Origin: an uncultured bacterium
GTDB taxonomy: Bacteria > Bacillota_I > Bacilli_A > RF39 > UBA660
DNA length: 19,590 nucleotides
NCBI GenBank assembly: GCA_905215145.1
Contig: CAJMOW010000011.1
Coordinates: 1-19,590 of the forward strand
Reading direction: 5' to 3'
Both the position numbers and the translations under genes were made by a program. The notes beneath the pieces are model-generated. The model saw only the letters and a program-made list of their open reading frames with translations, was not told the origin of the DNA and searched no databases. This document shows positions 6,400 to 12,493 of this stretch, in pieces (the stretch's first letter is position 1; each line of letters begins with the position of its first letter).

Positions 6400-6759
6400 T
6401 TACTTTTGCTTCTCTTTTAAATAAGTATAAATAATAATGATCATTAAAGTGATAACAATCATCACGAAGAAATATGTTAATACTGTAACAAAGAAGTTTA
6501 TCCCTAATATGTTATTAACAAAGTGTAATAAATAGCACACTAGAACACAATACAACAAAATTCTATGGTAAATACAAAATTTGAATGTAAGAGATAAAAC
6601 AATGAGACCTATTAGTACTACCATAACTGTTACCAAATCTACACAACTAATAATTACCGTAGAAATTGTATAGTAGCGTAGTAGTATTTTAAATAATATG
6701 TTTAGTGCTAGTAAGAAAGGTGCAAAACGAATGAATATTAAACTAAGTTTCTTTAACAT
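6400..6759 (-). CDS. membrane protein with about four helices, 119 aa
   Basis: The protein starts MLKKLSLIFIRFAPFLLALN and is almost wholly hydrophobic. It shows about four predicted membrane segments (residues about 5-25, 33-60, 66-85, 90-112) and a basic tail (YLKEKQK). It ends at TAA. Its ATG lies inside the last codons of the upstream 40-residue gene (7-nt overlap), so the two are probably coupled. I recognise no family. Confidence 0.6.
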   Translation of the reverse strand: MLKKLSLIFIRFAPFLLALNILFKILLRYYTISTVIISCVDLVTVMVVLIGLIVLSLTFKFCIYHRILLYCVLVCYLLHFVNNILGINFFVTVLTYFFVMIVITLMIIIIYTYLKEKQK

Positions 6760-6875
6760 TCTATAAAATAAAATATTAAATTAATAATTAATATAATAAT
6801 CATCCAGCTAACTACTGTTAATAACCTTGATAAACACCCTGACCTGGTAAGAATATCATGTGACGTAAGTTTCAT
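6753..6875 (-). CDS. small membrane-anchored protein, 40 aa
   Basis: This gene starts MKLTSHDILTRSGCLSRLLT, followed by one hydrophobic helix (VVSWMIIILIINLIFYFI), and ends EC-TAA. Its Trp is TGG. It begins 2 nt after the TAA of the 6878-7138 gene and overlaps the next ATG by 7 nt, so it fills the gap between two genes exactly, as expected for a real coupled gene. Function unknown. Confidence 0.5.
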   Translation of the reverse strand: MKLTSHDILTRSGCLSRLLTVVSWMIIILIINLIFYFIEC

Positions 6876-6877
6876 TA

Positions 6878-7138
6878 TTAAAATTCAGGCTCAAACATAC
6901 TAGATGACCACCAATAGTTACGTTCATCTTCCTTTAACGTGTAACAGTATCCATCATCCTCAATTTGGTTATTAAAATTTTTTCCTCTGTAGCTTACCCC
7001 TAAAATAGTAAGACTTTTCCCTCCATAACACTTAATCATGTTAGGTAGGAATACAAACCTATAACTCAATTGGCTACACCCTTCATCATATCTAGACTTC
7101 ACTATAACAGTATCTCCAATATTATATAATGATTTCAT
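6878..7138 (-). CDS. hypothetical phage-type protein, 86 aa
   Basis: The sequence starts MKSLYNIGDTVIVKSRYDEG and carries LTILGVSYRGKNF, then DGYCYTLKEDERNYWWSSSMFEP at the C-terminus. The N-terminal IGDTVIVKS, the central beta strands and the closing W-rich M(F)EPEF resemble small SH3-like or KOW-like beta-barrel proteins common in phages of gut Bacteroidetes. This is a resemblance from memory and no function is assigned. It stops at TAA and lies 17 nt downstream of the tmRNA 3' end on the same strand. Confidence 0.65.
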   Translation of the reverse strand: MKSLYNIGDTVIVKSRYDEGCSQLSYRFVFLPNMIKCYGGKSLTILGVSYRGKNFNNQIEDDGYCYTLKEDERNYWWSSSMFEPEF

Positions 7139-7154
7139 AATTTAAAGAATTTAG

Positions 7155-7557
7155 TGGAGATGGCGGGAGTCGAACCCGCGTCCATCTAATTAACAATAAC
7201 AGTTTTATTTACATGTTTAGATTAGGTTCTCTACAAAAATCTAATCAATAAATATACCCCTAACAGCACTCCTATAGAATTACCTAATGGACTGTTGACA
7301 TATCATAGCCTCAGGGGCTCTGGTTTGGGTACAATAATATAGCCCCTTTTTAAAATCTATTATTTCCCTAATTTACATAACCTAGGCAGCTAGTACTACC
7401 TGAGTATTCATTGGTGTTATAAGAGACATAACCTTGTTAGTCATCTTATGGAAAATTTTCTTAGCGTTTATTTTTTGATACAGTTGTTAAAGAAGTTATA
7501 TCAGCTCCTACATGAACTATTATCTACTTTATTAAATGTCAAAAACCCATCATCCCC
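7155..7557 (-). ncRNA. ssrA: tmRNA (transfer-messenger RNA), one-piece
   Basis: The RNA rescues stalled ribosomes by acting first as an alanine tRNA and then as a message for a degradation tag. The 5' end GGGGATGATGGGTTTTTGAC matches the conserved tmRNA start (GGGGxTG...TGG.TTTGAC). The 3' end GGACGCGGGTTCGACTCCCGCCATCTCCA matches the conserved T-arm and acceptor. The two ends pair as GGGGATG/CATCTCC, with G3-U70, the alanyl-tRNA synthetase identity element. A strong GGGGCT...AGCCCC stem downstream of the tag fits a pseudoknot region. The length is about 403 nt. CCA is not encoded (ACTA instead). A tag frame ending LAA-stop lies in the expected place. Phage-encoded tmRNAs are known but uncommon. 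Confidence 0.93.
7382..7465 (-). other. tmRNA tag reading frame, ends VVLAA then TAG
   Basis: With GCT at 7465 as resume codon, preceded by CAAAAAATAAAC, the frame encodes about 27 residues: AKKIFHKMTNKV, then MSLITPMNTQVVLAA, then TAG. The context is like the AAAAAATAGTC before the E. coli resume codon. The terminal LAA is what ClpXP-type proteases read. It is longer than the usual 8-15 or so residues. A later resume codon giving a shorter tag cannot be excluded. The stop is UAG, not UGA. Confidence 0.75.
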
Positions 7558-7559
7558 CT

Positions 7560-7820
7560 AAAAGAATAGTTTAGACTCATATTCAGGAGTGGTCCGCAGT
7601 AGCTAAAGTGTTTAGTGCTTTATTATATTAGATTTAACTAGTATTAACTAATACTATCCCTATAACTCAGAGACTACTACTAGGATTTTTCTTTGAGATA
7701 AGACTCCTTAAACACCCTCTAGGTCTTTGTAGGATTCACCTAGTAACTACCCCTACCATATTTATATGACCGCGGCAGGTCTGTGCGGTTCGGCTTGTTA
7801 TATTTTGAAATGCTACAATC
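7560..7820 (-). ncRNA. non-coding island upstream of tmRNA, possible 16S-like piece
   Basis: No open frame is visible here. On the minus strand, CCGCACAGACCTGCCGCGGTCATAT resembles the 16S 530-loop (CCGTGCCAGCAGCCGCGGTAATAC), sharing GCCGCGGT.ATA. It is followed about 60 nt later by AGAGGGTGTTTAAGGAG, loosely like the TGGGCGTAAAG region. The same bases also form a simple hairpin ACCGC/GCGGT, so the match may be accidental. I call it structured RNA and leave the rRNA assignment open. Confidence 0.35.
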
Positions 7821-7825
7821 TCATA

Positions 7826-8335
7826 TTACCCTCTTTTTGAATCGCGATCAATTATAGCTTTGATCTCTAAGTAATCAGAAATAGCATCTTCATACTTATT
7901 ATATTTAAATATCTCAGTAGGGAAAAACTTCTTATAACTAATATAGAACGTATAAGATAAATTATCACTATCTGGTTTACAACAAGGACAGTTCTTCTTA
8001 ATAACTGAAATATCCTTTACATATTTAGTATATATTTTTCTGTCATGAAAATCAACTATAAATGCTTTGTCATTAATAGCATCTTTAAACTCTTGACTAG
8101 TATATATTTTAATTTCATTTACCTTATCACCATCAAGAATAACCTTATTAGATGGATAAACTACCTCAGTAATATACCTGCGTTCTGTTGTATAATAGCC
8201 TTCTCTATCGTCTAAGTCATCATCAGAATCATCGTGTTCATAAGAGTGATATATTTCTTTTTCCGAAGCTACTCTACAAGTAATACCTAGAATATTTTCA
8301 CTTTCAATATAGTTATTATCTATTTTTATTAACAT
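7826..8335 (-). CDS. hypothetical protein, 169 aa, acidic
   Basis: The protein starts MLIKIDNNYIESENILGITC, has a very acidic stretch at about residues 34-45 (HDDSDDDLDDREG), then beta-rich sequence. A CPCC motif (NCPCCKPDSD, about residues 115-124) is followed by a helical C-terminus. The start ATG is preceded by GGAGG seven nt upstream, one of the few good Shine-Dalgarno matches here, which supports this start. It ends at TAA. I do not recognise a family. The CPCC cluster could bind a metal. Confidence 0.6.
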   Translation of the reverse strand: MLIKIDNNYIESENILGITCRVASEKEIYHSYEHDDSDDDLDDREGYYTTERRYITEVVYPSNKVILDGDKVNEIKIYTSQEFKDAINDKAFIVDFHDRKIYTKYVKDISVIKKNCPCCKPDSDNLSYTFYISYKKFFPTEIFKYNKYEDAISDYLEIKAIIDRDSKRG

Positions 8336-8347
8336 AAACCTCCATTT

Positions 8348-8437
8348 TTAACAACCAAGACTAAGAGCTGTCATATTAAAAGCACACCAATATGCCACCC
8401 AATATTTAAATGTTGATCTCTTTTTCTTTGTGAACAT
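8348..8437 (-). CDS. very small protein with YWVAYWCAFNM motif, 29 aa
   Basis: The frame starts at ATG 8437 and reads MFTKKKRSTFKYWVAYWCAF, then NMTALSLGC and TAA. It overlaps the end of the upstream gene (8406-8609) in another frame and fills the gap before the next gene. The basic N-terminus and aromatic YWVAYWCAFN segment resemble small conserved phage proteins I have seen in Bacteroidetes phages. That is from memory and gives no function. Confidence 0.45.
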   Translation of the reverse strand: MFTKKKRSTFKYWVAYWCAFNMTALSLGC

Positions 8438-8609
8438 AAATTTGTATTTTATCCTCTTCTGTTAATTTTTGCATATTACCAACTGCTATAGGTAATAATC
8501 CACAATATACACACCATACAACACCAAGTTCATTTTCACGCAGTTTATGTTTTCCACTACTACAGCGTTTTAAAATTGCAATATGTACAATATTACTAAT
8601 GTTTTTCAT
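8406..8609 (-). CDS. small zinc-ribbon-like protein, 67 aa
   Basis: Residues about 16-37 read CSSGKHKLRENELGVVWCVY then CGLL. A Cys and His in the first knuckle and a CVYC pair in the second fit a treble-clef or zinc-ribbon metal site. The C-terminal half is helical and charged (KLTEEDKIQIYVHKEKE). Metal binding is inferred from the Cys pattern, and a nucleic-acid role would be a further guess. It ends at TAA and lies immediately downstream of the 23S-like island on the same strand. Confidence 0.6.
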   Translation of the reverse strand: MKNISNIVHIAILKRCSSGKHKLRENELGVVWCVYCGLLPIAVGNMQKLTEEDKIQIYVHKEKEINI

Positions 8610-8619
8610 AAAAATATAA

Positions 8620-9170
8620 GATTGTTACACCAAAAACTCAAAGGGCCTTTATTAGCATTGAGACAGGAGTTGTATACCTTGCGACCTCCTTGCTTTTGTT
8701 CATTCTCTTACTTATTAGCAGTATCATCACGTAATACCGAACTCTTAATTGCAGGTTCCTCTCGTACTATTGCAACTTACTAATAAATGTACTACATCCC
8801 TGCCATATAGATTAAGCCTTATGGAACCCTCGATATTTCAATCTATGGTAAGACTTTTTTCAAATTTTCAGTTTCGTACTCCCTGTAGTATAACCTATGA
8901 CCCCAGTATCGTTGGTTACATAGTTTCTTGTCCACGCTACAATCGCGTATTGTAGTTTAACTTCTACTCGTTACTCTTTAAAGGATTGCTACTTCCAAGC
9001 CAACCTCCAACCTTATAAAATTAGAGCCTATACCTCCAATCAAAGAGATATAGGCAATGTTTATCGTCTTTTGAGAGCTTCATAATTTTTATATGGGCTC
9101 CTCTTCTTAATAAAGGTTTTTCCCTTACTGTATTAGAAGAAACCATAGTGTTCTACTATAGAGACTACAC
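8620..9170 (-). rRNA. divergent 23S rRNA piece with GTPase-associated centre and sarcin-ricin loop
   Basis: At 8974-9008 the minus strand reads GGAGGTTGGCTTGGAAGTAG and continues CAATCCTTTAAAGAG. This matches the L11-binding GTPase-associated centre (E. coli about 1055-1095), with 30 of 35 bases identical to the Bacillus version as I recall it. At 8754-8769 it carries TAGTACGAGAGGAACC, the sarcin-ricin loop. The loop is closed by TTGCA/TGCAA (8771-8775 with 8749-8753) where E. coli has GCTCC/GGAGT, so the helix is kept by different pairs. Upstream, GTAAGGGAAAAACC (9115-9128) resembles domain I around GTGAGGGAAAGGCGAAAAGAACC. Only about 200 nt separate the two main motifs, against about 1550 in E. 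coli, so most of domains III-V must be missing or elsewhere. A faint GGGGTCATAGGTTATAC near 8890 might mark the peptidyl-transferase region. Confidence 0.88.
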
Positions 9171-9177
9171 CTTTGGT

Positions 9178-9357
9178 CTAGCAGGTAGGTTTTTCTGCTC
9201 TGTAATTAGGTAGGTAAAGTGCATTATGCCTTACCCTACGATAAACAATCCTATACTGAAGTTCTCCCGTTTTCTTATCCAGGATAGGATTATTTTCTTC
9301 GTCTAACTTAACTTCTTTAAAAGGCATTGTAATAGCCTTCATTTTAGGATGTGCCAT
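9178..9357 (-). CDS. hypothetical basic protein, 59 aa
   Basis: The frame starts at ATG 9357 with MAHPKMKAITMPFKEVKLDE and contains NPILDKKTGELQYRIVYRRV and RHNALYLPNYRAEKPTC before TAG. The DKKTGE turn and the basic YRRVRH stretch suggest a compact nucleic-acid-associated or structural protein, without a family I can name. It lies 13 nt upstream of the 23S-like island. Confidence 0.55.
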   Translation of the reverse strand: MAHPKMKAITMPFKEVKLDEENNPILDKKTGELQYRIVYRRVRHNALYLPNYRAEKPTC

Positions 9358-9370
9358 TTGTGTTATTTAT

Positions 9371-9712
9371 TTAATTATAATATTTAATAATTTTAGAAGT
9401 ATCTTTATTTATCAAGTAATGATTGTTATAAAATTTATAATCATCAGATAAATATGCAACAATTCTAAAACCATAAGGGTTCAAAGCAATTATATCGTCT
9501 TTTGTAAACCACTTATAAAGATCTTCTAAGTTGTCTGTTACAGAAAGATACCCTACAATGTTTTCATCATAAGGCATAGGCAGTCTAGAGTTAGTACAGA
9601 AATTATATTTTGTATGAATATCACCTGTAAAATTACCATCTATACTGTACCATAATCCTTGTCCACTGTTTATATTAGCAACTCTATAAAATATTTTTGT
9701 TTCCATATTCAT
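9371..9712 (-). CDS. conserved phage-type hypothetical protein, 113 aa
   Basis: The sequence holds FYRVANINSGQGLWYSIDGN, then FTGDIHTKYNFCTNSRLPMPYDE, then VGYLSVTDNLEDLYKWFT. This order (QGLWY, FTG.IH, LPMPYDE, LS.TD.LEDL..WF) is one I recognise from many small phage and Bacteroidetes mobile-element proteins of unknown function. The Trp codons are TGG and the stop is TAA. It sits between the 9178-9357 gene (13 nt downstream) and the tRNA-Tyr-like gene (8 nt upstream). Confidence 0.7.
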   Translation of the reverse strand: MNMETKIFYRVANINSGQGLWYSIDGNFTGDIHTKYNFCTNSRLPMPYDENIVGYLSVTDNLEDLYKWFTKDDIIALNPYGFRIVAYLSDDYKFYNNHYLINKDTSKIIKYYN

Positions 9713-9720
9713 AAAATTTG

Positions 9721-9814
9721 TGCCGCCTGAGGGATTCGAACTCCCTTACTGCTAGTCCAATACACCTATTTGTTAAAGCAGGTCTGATCTACAGTCAGAT
9801 GATGTTAAGTCGGC
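9721..9814 (-). tRNA. tRNA-Tyr-like (anticodon GUA) lacking a normal D-arm
   Basis: The T-arm (GGGAG-TTCGAAT-CCCTC type) and anticodon arm TCTGA-CTGTAGA-TCAGA (GUA, Tyr) are clear. The best acceptor is GCCGACT/AGGCGGC with one mismatch. This leaves only 8 nt (TAACATCA) between acceptor and anticodon stems, too short for a D-arm. The variable region is about 33 nt and forms an extended arm (CTGC...GCAG with an inner CAAATA/TATTGG stem). Such a shape is seen in mitochondria. A permuted, edited or interrupted tRNA is the alternative. The 5' acceptor placement is uncertain. Confidence 0.55.
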
Positions 9815-9855
9815 TAGTAGAGGAATTTTCAAGGCATCCTCCAAGCCTAGTAATT

Positions 9856-11043
9856 TTATTTGCTCTGTTTCTTAGCAATATCAAGAAGCATGTTAAGACC
9901 AACAGCGTCTAGAGGATTTGCTGATGCTCCTTCCTTACCTCCAACGATCATTACTTCAGGAACCCATCGAACTTCAGAATTAGCAAGAGCCTGAGCTACA
10001 CCAATTGCAGTTTCCTTATCAATTGTTGCACGCTCTAACGGAGATAAACCTGCTTGTACTTTAGCACGGGCAGCAGCTGCTTCCGCTAAACCCTGAGCTT
10101 CAATACGCTTAGCATCTTCTTTTGCTTTCAAAGCAGAAAGACGAGCCACTTCATATTCCTGTTCAGCTTTAGTAACTTCTACAGCCTTAATCTTCTCCTG
10201 CTCCCACTTTGCCTTCATAGCTATTGCTTTTCCTTCTTCCTCAGCACGAATACTCTCCTGTTGTGCAGCAGCAGCCTGTGCCTTAGATGTAGCAATTAAC
10301 ATATTAGCTTCCTGTTGGCGAGCTATCTGACTGTTTACCTTGTCAGAATAAGCAATTTTTGAAACAGCTACCTGACCAATCTCTAAGCCATAATAGGCAA
10401 ATGGCGAAGATTCACTACGTTTATACCCACCAGCAGACAATGAGTCTGGAATGAGAGTAGCAATTTTCACTGTTTTCTCCTCTCCTGTAATTGCATCGGT
10501 AACCTTTGCTTGCTTAACAGCTGTTTTGTATACACCATTATTTAGCTGGTCAGTAATATACTCAATTAGGTCATTCTTTTTTTCAGCATAAGATTCAAAT
10601 GCAGACATAAGAGGTCCAGACGCATAGATTACTTTTGTAACCGTAGGTCGTACAAGATCATTCATTAAGCGATCCATACCATTATAGTCAGTCTGTATAC
10701 GAGCAAGAAATTTAGGATCAGTAGGAAGCTTTACACGAAGCGATCCATAAATCATACCATCAGACGCATCATTAAAAATTACAGGAATAGGGTTGCCTTG
10801 CTGCTCACCTGACTCAGAATCAGATCCGAACCACAACTGTTGAGTTTTATAGTAAGTAGTAGTTTTACCCCACCATTGCCAATGAAAACCAGGTGTAGTC
10901 CAGTATTCCATATTACCAGTAAACGGATACTGATTAACAACAATAGTTTCATTTTTTACATCTTCTCCAATTTTACCTAGAGAAACAACACAAAAAATAG
11001 CAAATACCGCTATAAGAGCAGCAACAATTTTTTTGAAACTCAT
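9856..11043 (-). CDS. SPFH/prohibitin-domain protein
   Basis: The 395-residue protein begins MSFKKIVAALIAVFAIFCVV, a membrane anchor. It is followed by an SPFH (stomatin/prohibitin/flotillin/HflK) domain at about residues 30-230 (NETIVVNQYPFTGNMEYWTT, IYGSLRVKLPTDP). A long Ala/Glu/Lys-rich coiled coil spans about 240-345 (QQESIRAEEEGKAIAMKAKW and onward). The C-terminal part contains VRWVPEVMIVGG. SPFH proteins form large membrane-bound rings or cages and regulate membrane proteases or microdomains, and several large phages encode them. Base composition is visibly less AT-rich than its neighbours, with many GCA/GCT Ala codons, which hints at later acquisition or selection for high expression. 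Trp codons are TGG and the stop is TAA. Confidence 0.9.
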   Translation of the reverse strand: MSFKKIVAALIAVFAIFCVVSLGKIGEDVKNETIVVNQYPFTGNMEYWTTPGFHWQWWGKTTTYYKTQQLWFGSDSESGEQQGNPIPVIFNDASDGMIYGSLRVKLPTDPKFLARIQTDYNGMDRLMNDLVRPTVTKVIYASGPLMSAFESYAEKKNDLIEYITDQLNNGVYKTAVKQAKVTDAITGEEKTVKIATLIPDSLSAGGYKRSESSPFAYYGLEIGQVAVSKIAYSDKVNSQIARQQEANMLIATSKAQAAAAQQESIRAEEEGKAIAMKAKWEQEKIKAVEVTKAEQEYEVARLSALKAKEDAKRIEAQGLAEAAAARAKVQAGLSPLERATIDKETAIGVAQALANSEVRWVPEVMIVGGKEGASANPLDAVGLNMLLDIAKKQSK

Positions 11044-11066
11044 CTTTAGATTTTTAAATTATACAA

Positions 11067-11222
11067 TTAACTTTTAAAAAAATAATAAAATGGAATTATT
11101 ACTTTCCATGTAATTTTACAGCGAGTAATTTTACACATATCTAATAACTGTAGAGTCATTAGAGTATAGTAAAGAATAAAGGAAATACTAACTAATAGTA
11201 TAACAAAACGATAAAACCACAT
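11067..11222 (-). CDS. small membrane protein, 51 aa
   Basis: This frame starts MWFYRFVILLVSISFILYYT, a single membrane helix, followed by MTLQLLDMCKITRCKITWKV and an aromatic tail, then TAA. Its ATG overlaps the stop of the upstream gene as TAATG, so it is probably translated by coupling. It lies just upstream of the SPFH gene and may be co-transcribed with it. Function unknown. Confidence 0.5.
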   Translation of the reverse strand: MWFYRFVILLVSISFILYYTLMTLQLLDMCKITRCKITWKVIIPFYYFFKS

Positions 11223-11503
11223 TACTTTAAATTACTTTTAATGTTATCTCTTGTATCACAGTAGATTTTAATTTCTTGGGGGAAAACATGAATGATAGTA
11301 GTATCTTTCATTTCTTTAAATGTAGAATTAATAATTCTCTCTAGGGAGTCTATCTGTAAAACTAGAGATTTTATATTCTCTTGGTTCTGTCTAAAAAAGG
11401 TTTCGCTACGTGTATTATCTATACAAAAAAATGCAAAACTTATTAGGAAAGAAGTTCCAAGAAGAAGTAAGACAACTCCAATTTTTATAGATTTATCTGT
11501 CAT
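11222..11503 (-). CDS. membrane-anchored protein with short coiled coil, 93 aa
   Basis: A single N-terminal membrane helix (IGVVLLLLGTSFLISFAFF, about residues 8-26) is followed by a helical heptad-like stretch (FFRQNQENIKSLVLQIDSLE, about residues 36-60) and a short C-terminal tail. The layout (anchor plus coiled coil) is common in small phage spanin-like or envelope proteins, but no specific family is recognised. It ends at TAA in a TAATG overlap with the next gene. The plus-strand frame at 11292-11516 is its shadow. Confidence 0.55.
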   Translation of the reverse strand: MTDKSIKIGVVLLLLGTSFLISFAFFCIDNTRSETFFRQNQENIKSLVLQIDSLERIINSTFKEMKDTTIIHVFPQEIKIYCDTRDNIKSNLK

Positions 11504-11516
11504 AACTAAGAATTAG

Positions 11517-11727
11517 TATATCAACTATTTAAGTTAAGATAAGGATTAGATTTTTATTACAAAAATATATACCAGCTGTAGAAAACAATTTTTGCCTGAT
11601 TGGTACTAGCATTTGCCATATACTTCCTTAACCAATATCAGAAACTATATGTACAGGTATATAAATAATAAATAGCTTCTGTAAGTGTACAACCTATTGC
11701 ACAGATACTTTCACTATCTTATTATCG
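11517..11727. other. intergenic region with one hairpin
   Basis: No convincing gene is present. On the minus strand CTGATATTGGT pairs with ACCAATCAG around a loop of about 27 nt. A 20-codon frame (MANASTNQAKIVF and onward) overlaps it, but I do not trust it. The stretch may be a leader for the 11222-11503 gene. Confidence 0.3.
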
Positions 11728-11808
11728 TGGTTGTAGTAGGATTCGCACCTACTATTTCTCTATCGTACTACATGATAGAACGAGTTTCAGCTTATTCTCC
11801 TCTCAACC
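11728..11808 (-). tRNA. tRNA-like gene, anticodon unresolved
   Basis: T-arm GTAGG-TGCGAAT-CCTAC, D-arm GAG-AATAAGCTGAAA-CTC and acceptor GGTTGAG/TACAACC (weak at its inner end) form a cloverleaf. The anticodon stem is extended (TCTATC/GATAGA) and closes a 9-nt loop, ATGTAGTAC. Depending on whether the A-C pair closes it, the anticodon would be UAG (Leu) or GUA (Tyr). The T-loop has TGCG in place of TTCG. It may be a divergent tRNA, a frameshift-type tRNA or a decayed copy. It directly follows the 23S-5'-like island. Confidence 0.5.
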
Positions 11809-11814
11809 AACCCC

Positions 11815-12005
11815 TAGTCTCGTAAAAAGACATCATTTGGGGTATTAAAAATAAAAAGAGGTAATCTCACAAGTATTCTTCTACCTCCGTCTAATCTAAC
11901 CATAGATCATTGACAGCCTCTGCCAAGGCATCCCTGTTTTTCTATGAATTGGCAGATTCATAAATTATCAGGATAAACAGCTTATTAAATTTCTTTAATA
12001 TTTCT
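11815..12005 (-). rRNA. probable 23S rRNA 5'-end piece
   Basis: The minus strand at 11916-11933 reads GGATGCCTTGGCAGAGGC. The first part, GGATGCCTTGGCAG, is identical to the conserved 23S 5' region (E. coli GGATGCCTTGGCAGTCAGAGGC) and the second half matches after a 4-nt deletion. No open frame is present. Downstream similarity fades quickly, so only a short 5' segment of domain I is identifiable. The boundaries given are simply the edges of the gap between the tRNA-like gene and the 12010-12174 gene. Confidence 0.55.
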
Positions 12006-12009
12006 GTTT

Positions 12010-12174
12010 TTATATTTCTTCTGAGTAGCAATCTTTATTATTCCATCCTCGTTTACTAGTTTCTCTTTTCACTTTTTCTTGAATTTCTTCAAGAGTATCT
12101 CCTGAAACAATGATATAATCCTCTCAGTATAATTGTTTGGTGTTATTACTATTATATATAAAAAGTAGTGCAAT
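12010..12174 (-). CDS. small protein, UGA read as Trp, ATT (or ATA) start, 54 aa
   Basis: The frame runs IALLFIYNSNNTKQLYWEDY, then IIVSGDTLEEIQEKVKRETS, then KRGWNNKDCYSEEI and TAA. The W in LYWEDY is TGA (12124-12126) and the W in RGWN is TGG. The SGDTLEEIQEKV...RGW pattern is what I expect of small phage proteins that precede or copy a helical DNA- or protein-binding unit. No ATG is available. An ATT at 12174 or ATA at 12177, overlapping the upstream stop, is the likeliest start. With the standard code only the part after TGA would exist, and it too has no ATG. Confidence 0.55.
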
Positions 12175-12467
12175 TATTTTACTAACCCAAATTCATTAAT
12201 AAAATCAATGTTTCTCAAGCATAAACCTTTTATAGTAGCAATTTTGTGAGCTAAGTTTCCAGCCGTTACTCTGGAAGCTAATTCTATAATACGTATAAGG
12301 TTATCATATATCATAATTTCACCATATTGTGTCTTTATTTTATCAGCATAATTAAATGCTAATGATCTAATTAAGGCAATATCGTGAGAGTAATTTGCAG
12401 TGGTTATTCTATTACATTTGTTATGTATACGAGTAAACCATAGTATAACTTCCTCTTTTGTTACCAT
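12174..12467 (-). CDS. helical hypothetical protein with internal repeat, 97 aa
   Basis: Two similar halves are visible: RITTANYSHDIALIRSLAFN (about 19-38) and RVTAGNLAHKIATIKGLCLR (about 66-85). Each is followed by an (A/N)D(K/F)I segment and an aromatic-Gly end (TQYGEIM, NEFGLVK). The protein is probably an all-helical repeat, perhaps a small adaptor. It stops at TAA, which overlaps the probable start of the next gene. I do not recognise a family. Confidence 0.6.
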   Translation of the reverse strand: MVTKEEVILWFTRIHNKCNRITTANYSHDIALIRSLAFNYADKIKTQYGEIMIYDNLIRIIELASRVTAGNLAHKIATIKGLCLRNIDFINEFGLVK

Positions 12468-12493
12468 AGTGCTATATATTTATTGTCAAGTTT

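Noticed and set aside
8583..8955. Two overlapping plus-strand open frames (8583-8783 and 8749-8955)
   Set aside because: They cover the 23S-like sequence in antisense and include the reverse complement of the sarcin-ricin loop, so they are chance frames.
9830..9839. Second copy of GGATGCCTTG on the minus strand, beside the tRNA-Tyr-like gene
   Set aside because: It looks like the 23S 5' motif, but the similarity stops after ten bases.
9718..9912. Plus-strand frame of 64 codons
   Set aside because: It is antisense to the tRNA-Tyr-like gene and to the end of the SPFH gene.
11292..11516. Plus-strand frame of 74 codons
   Set aside because: It is a shadow of the 11222-11503 membrane protein on the other strand.
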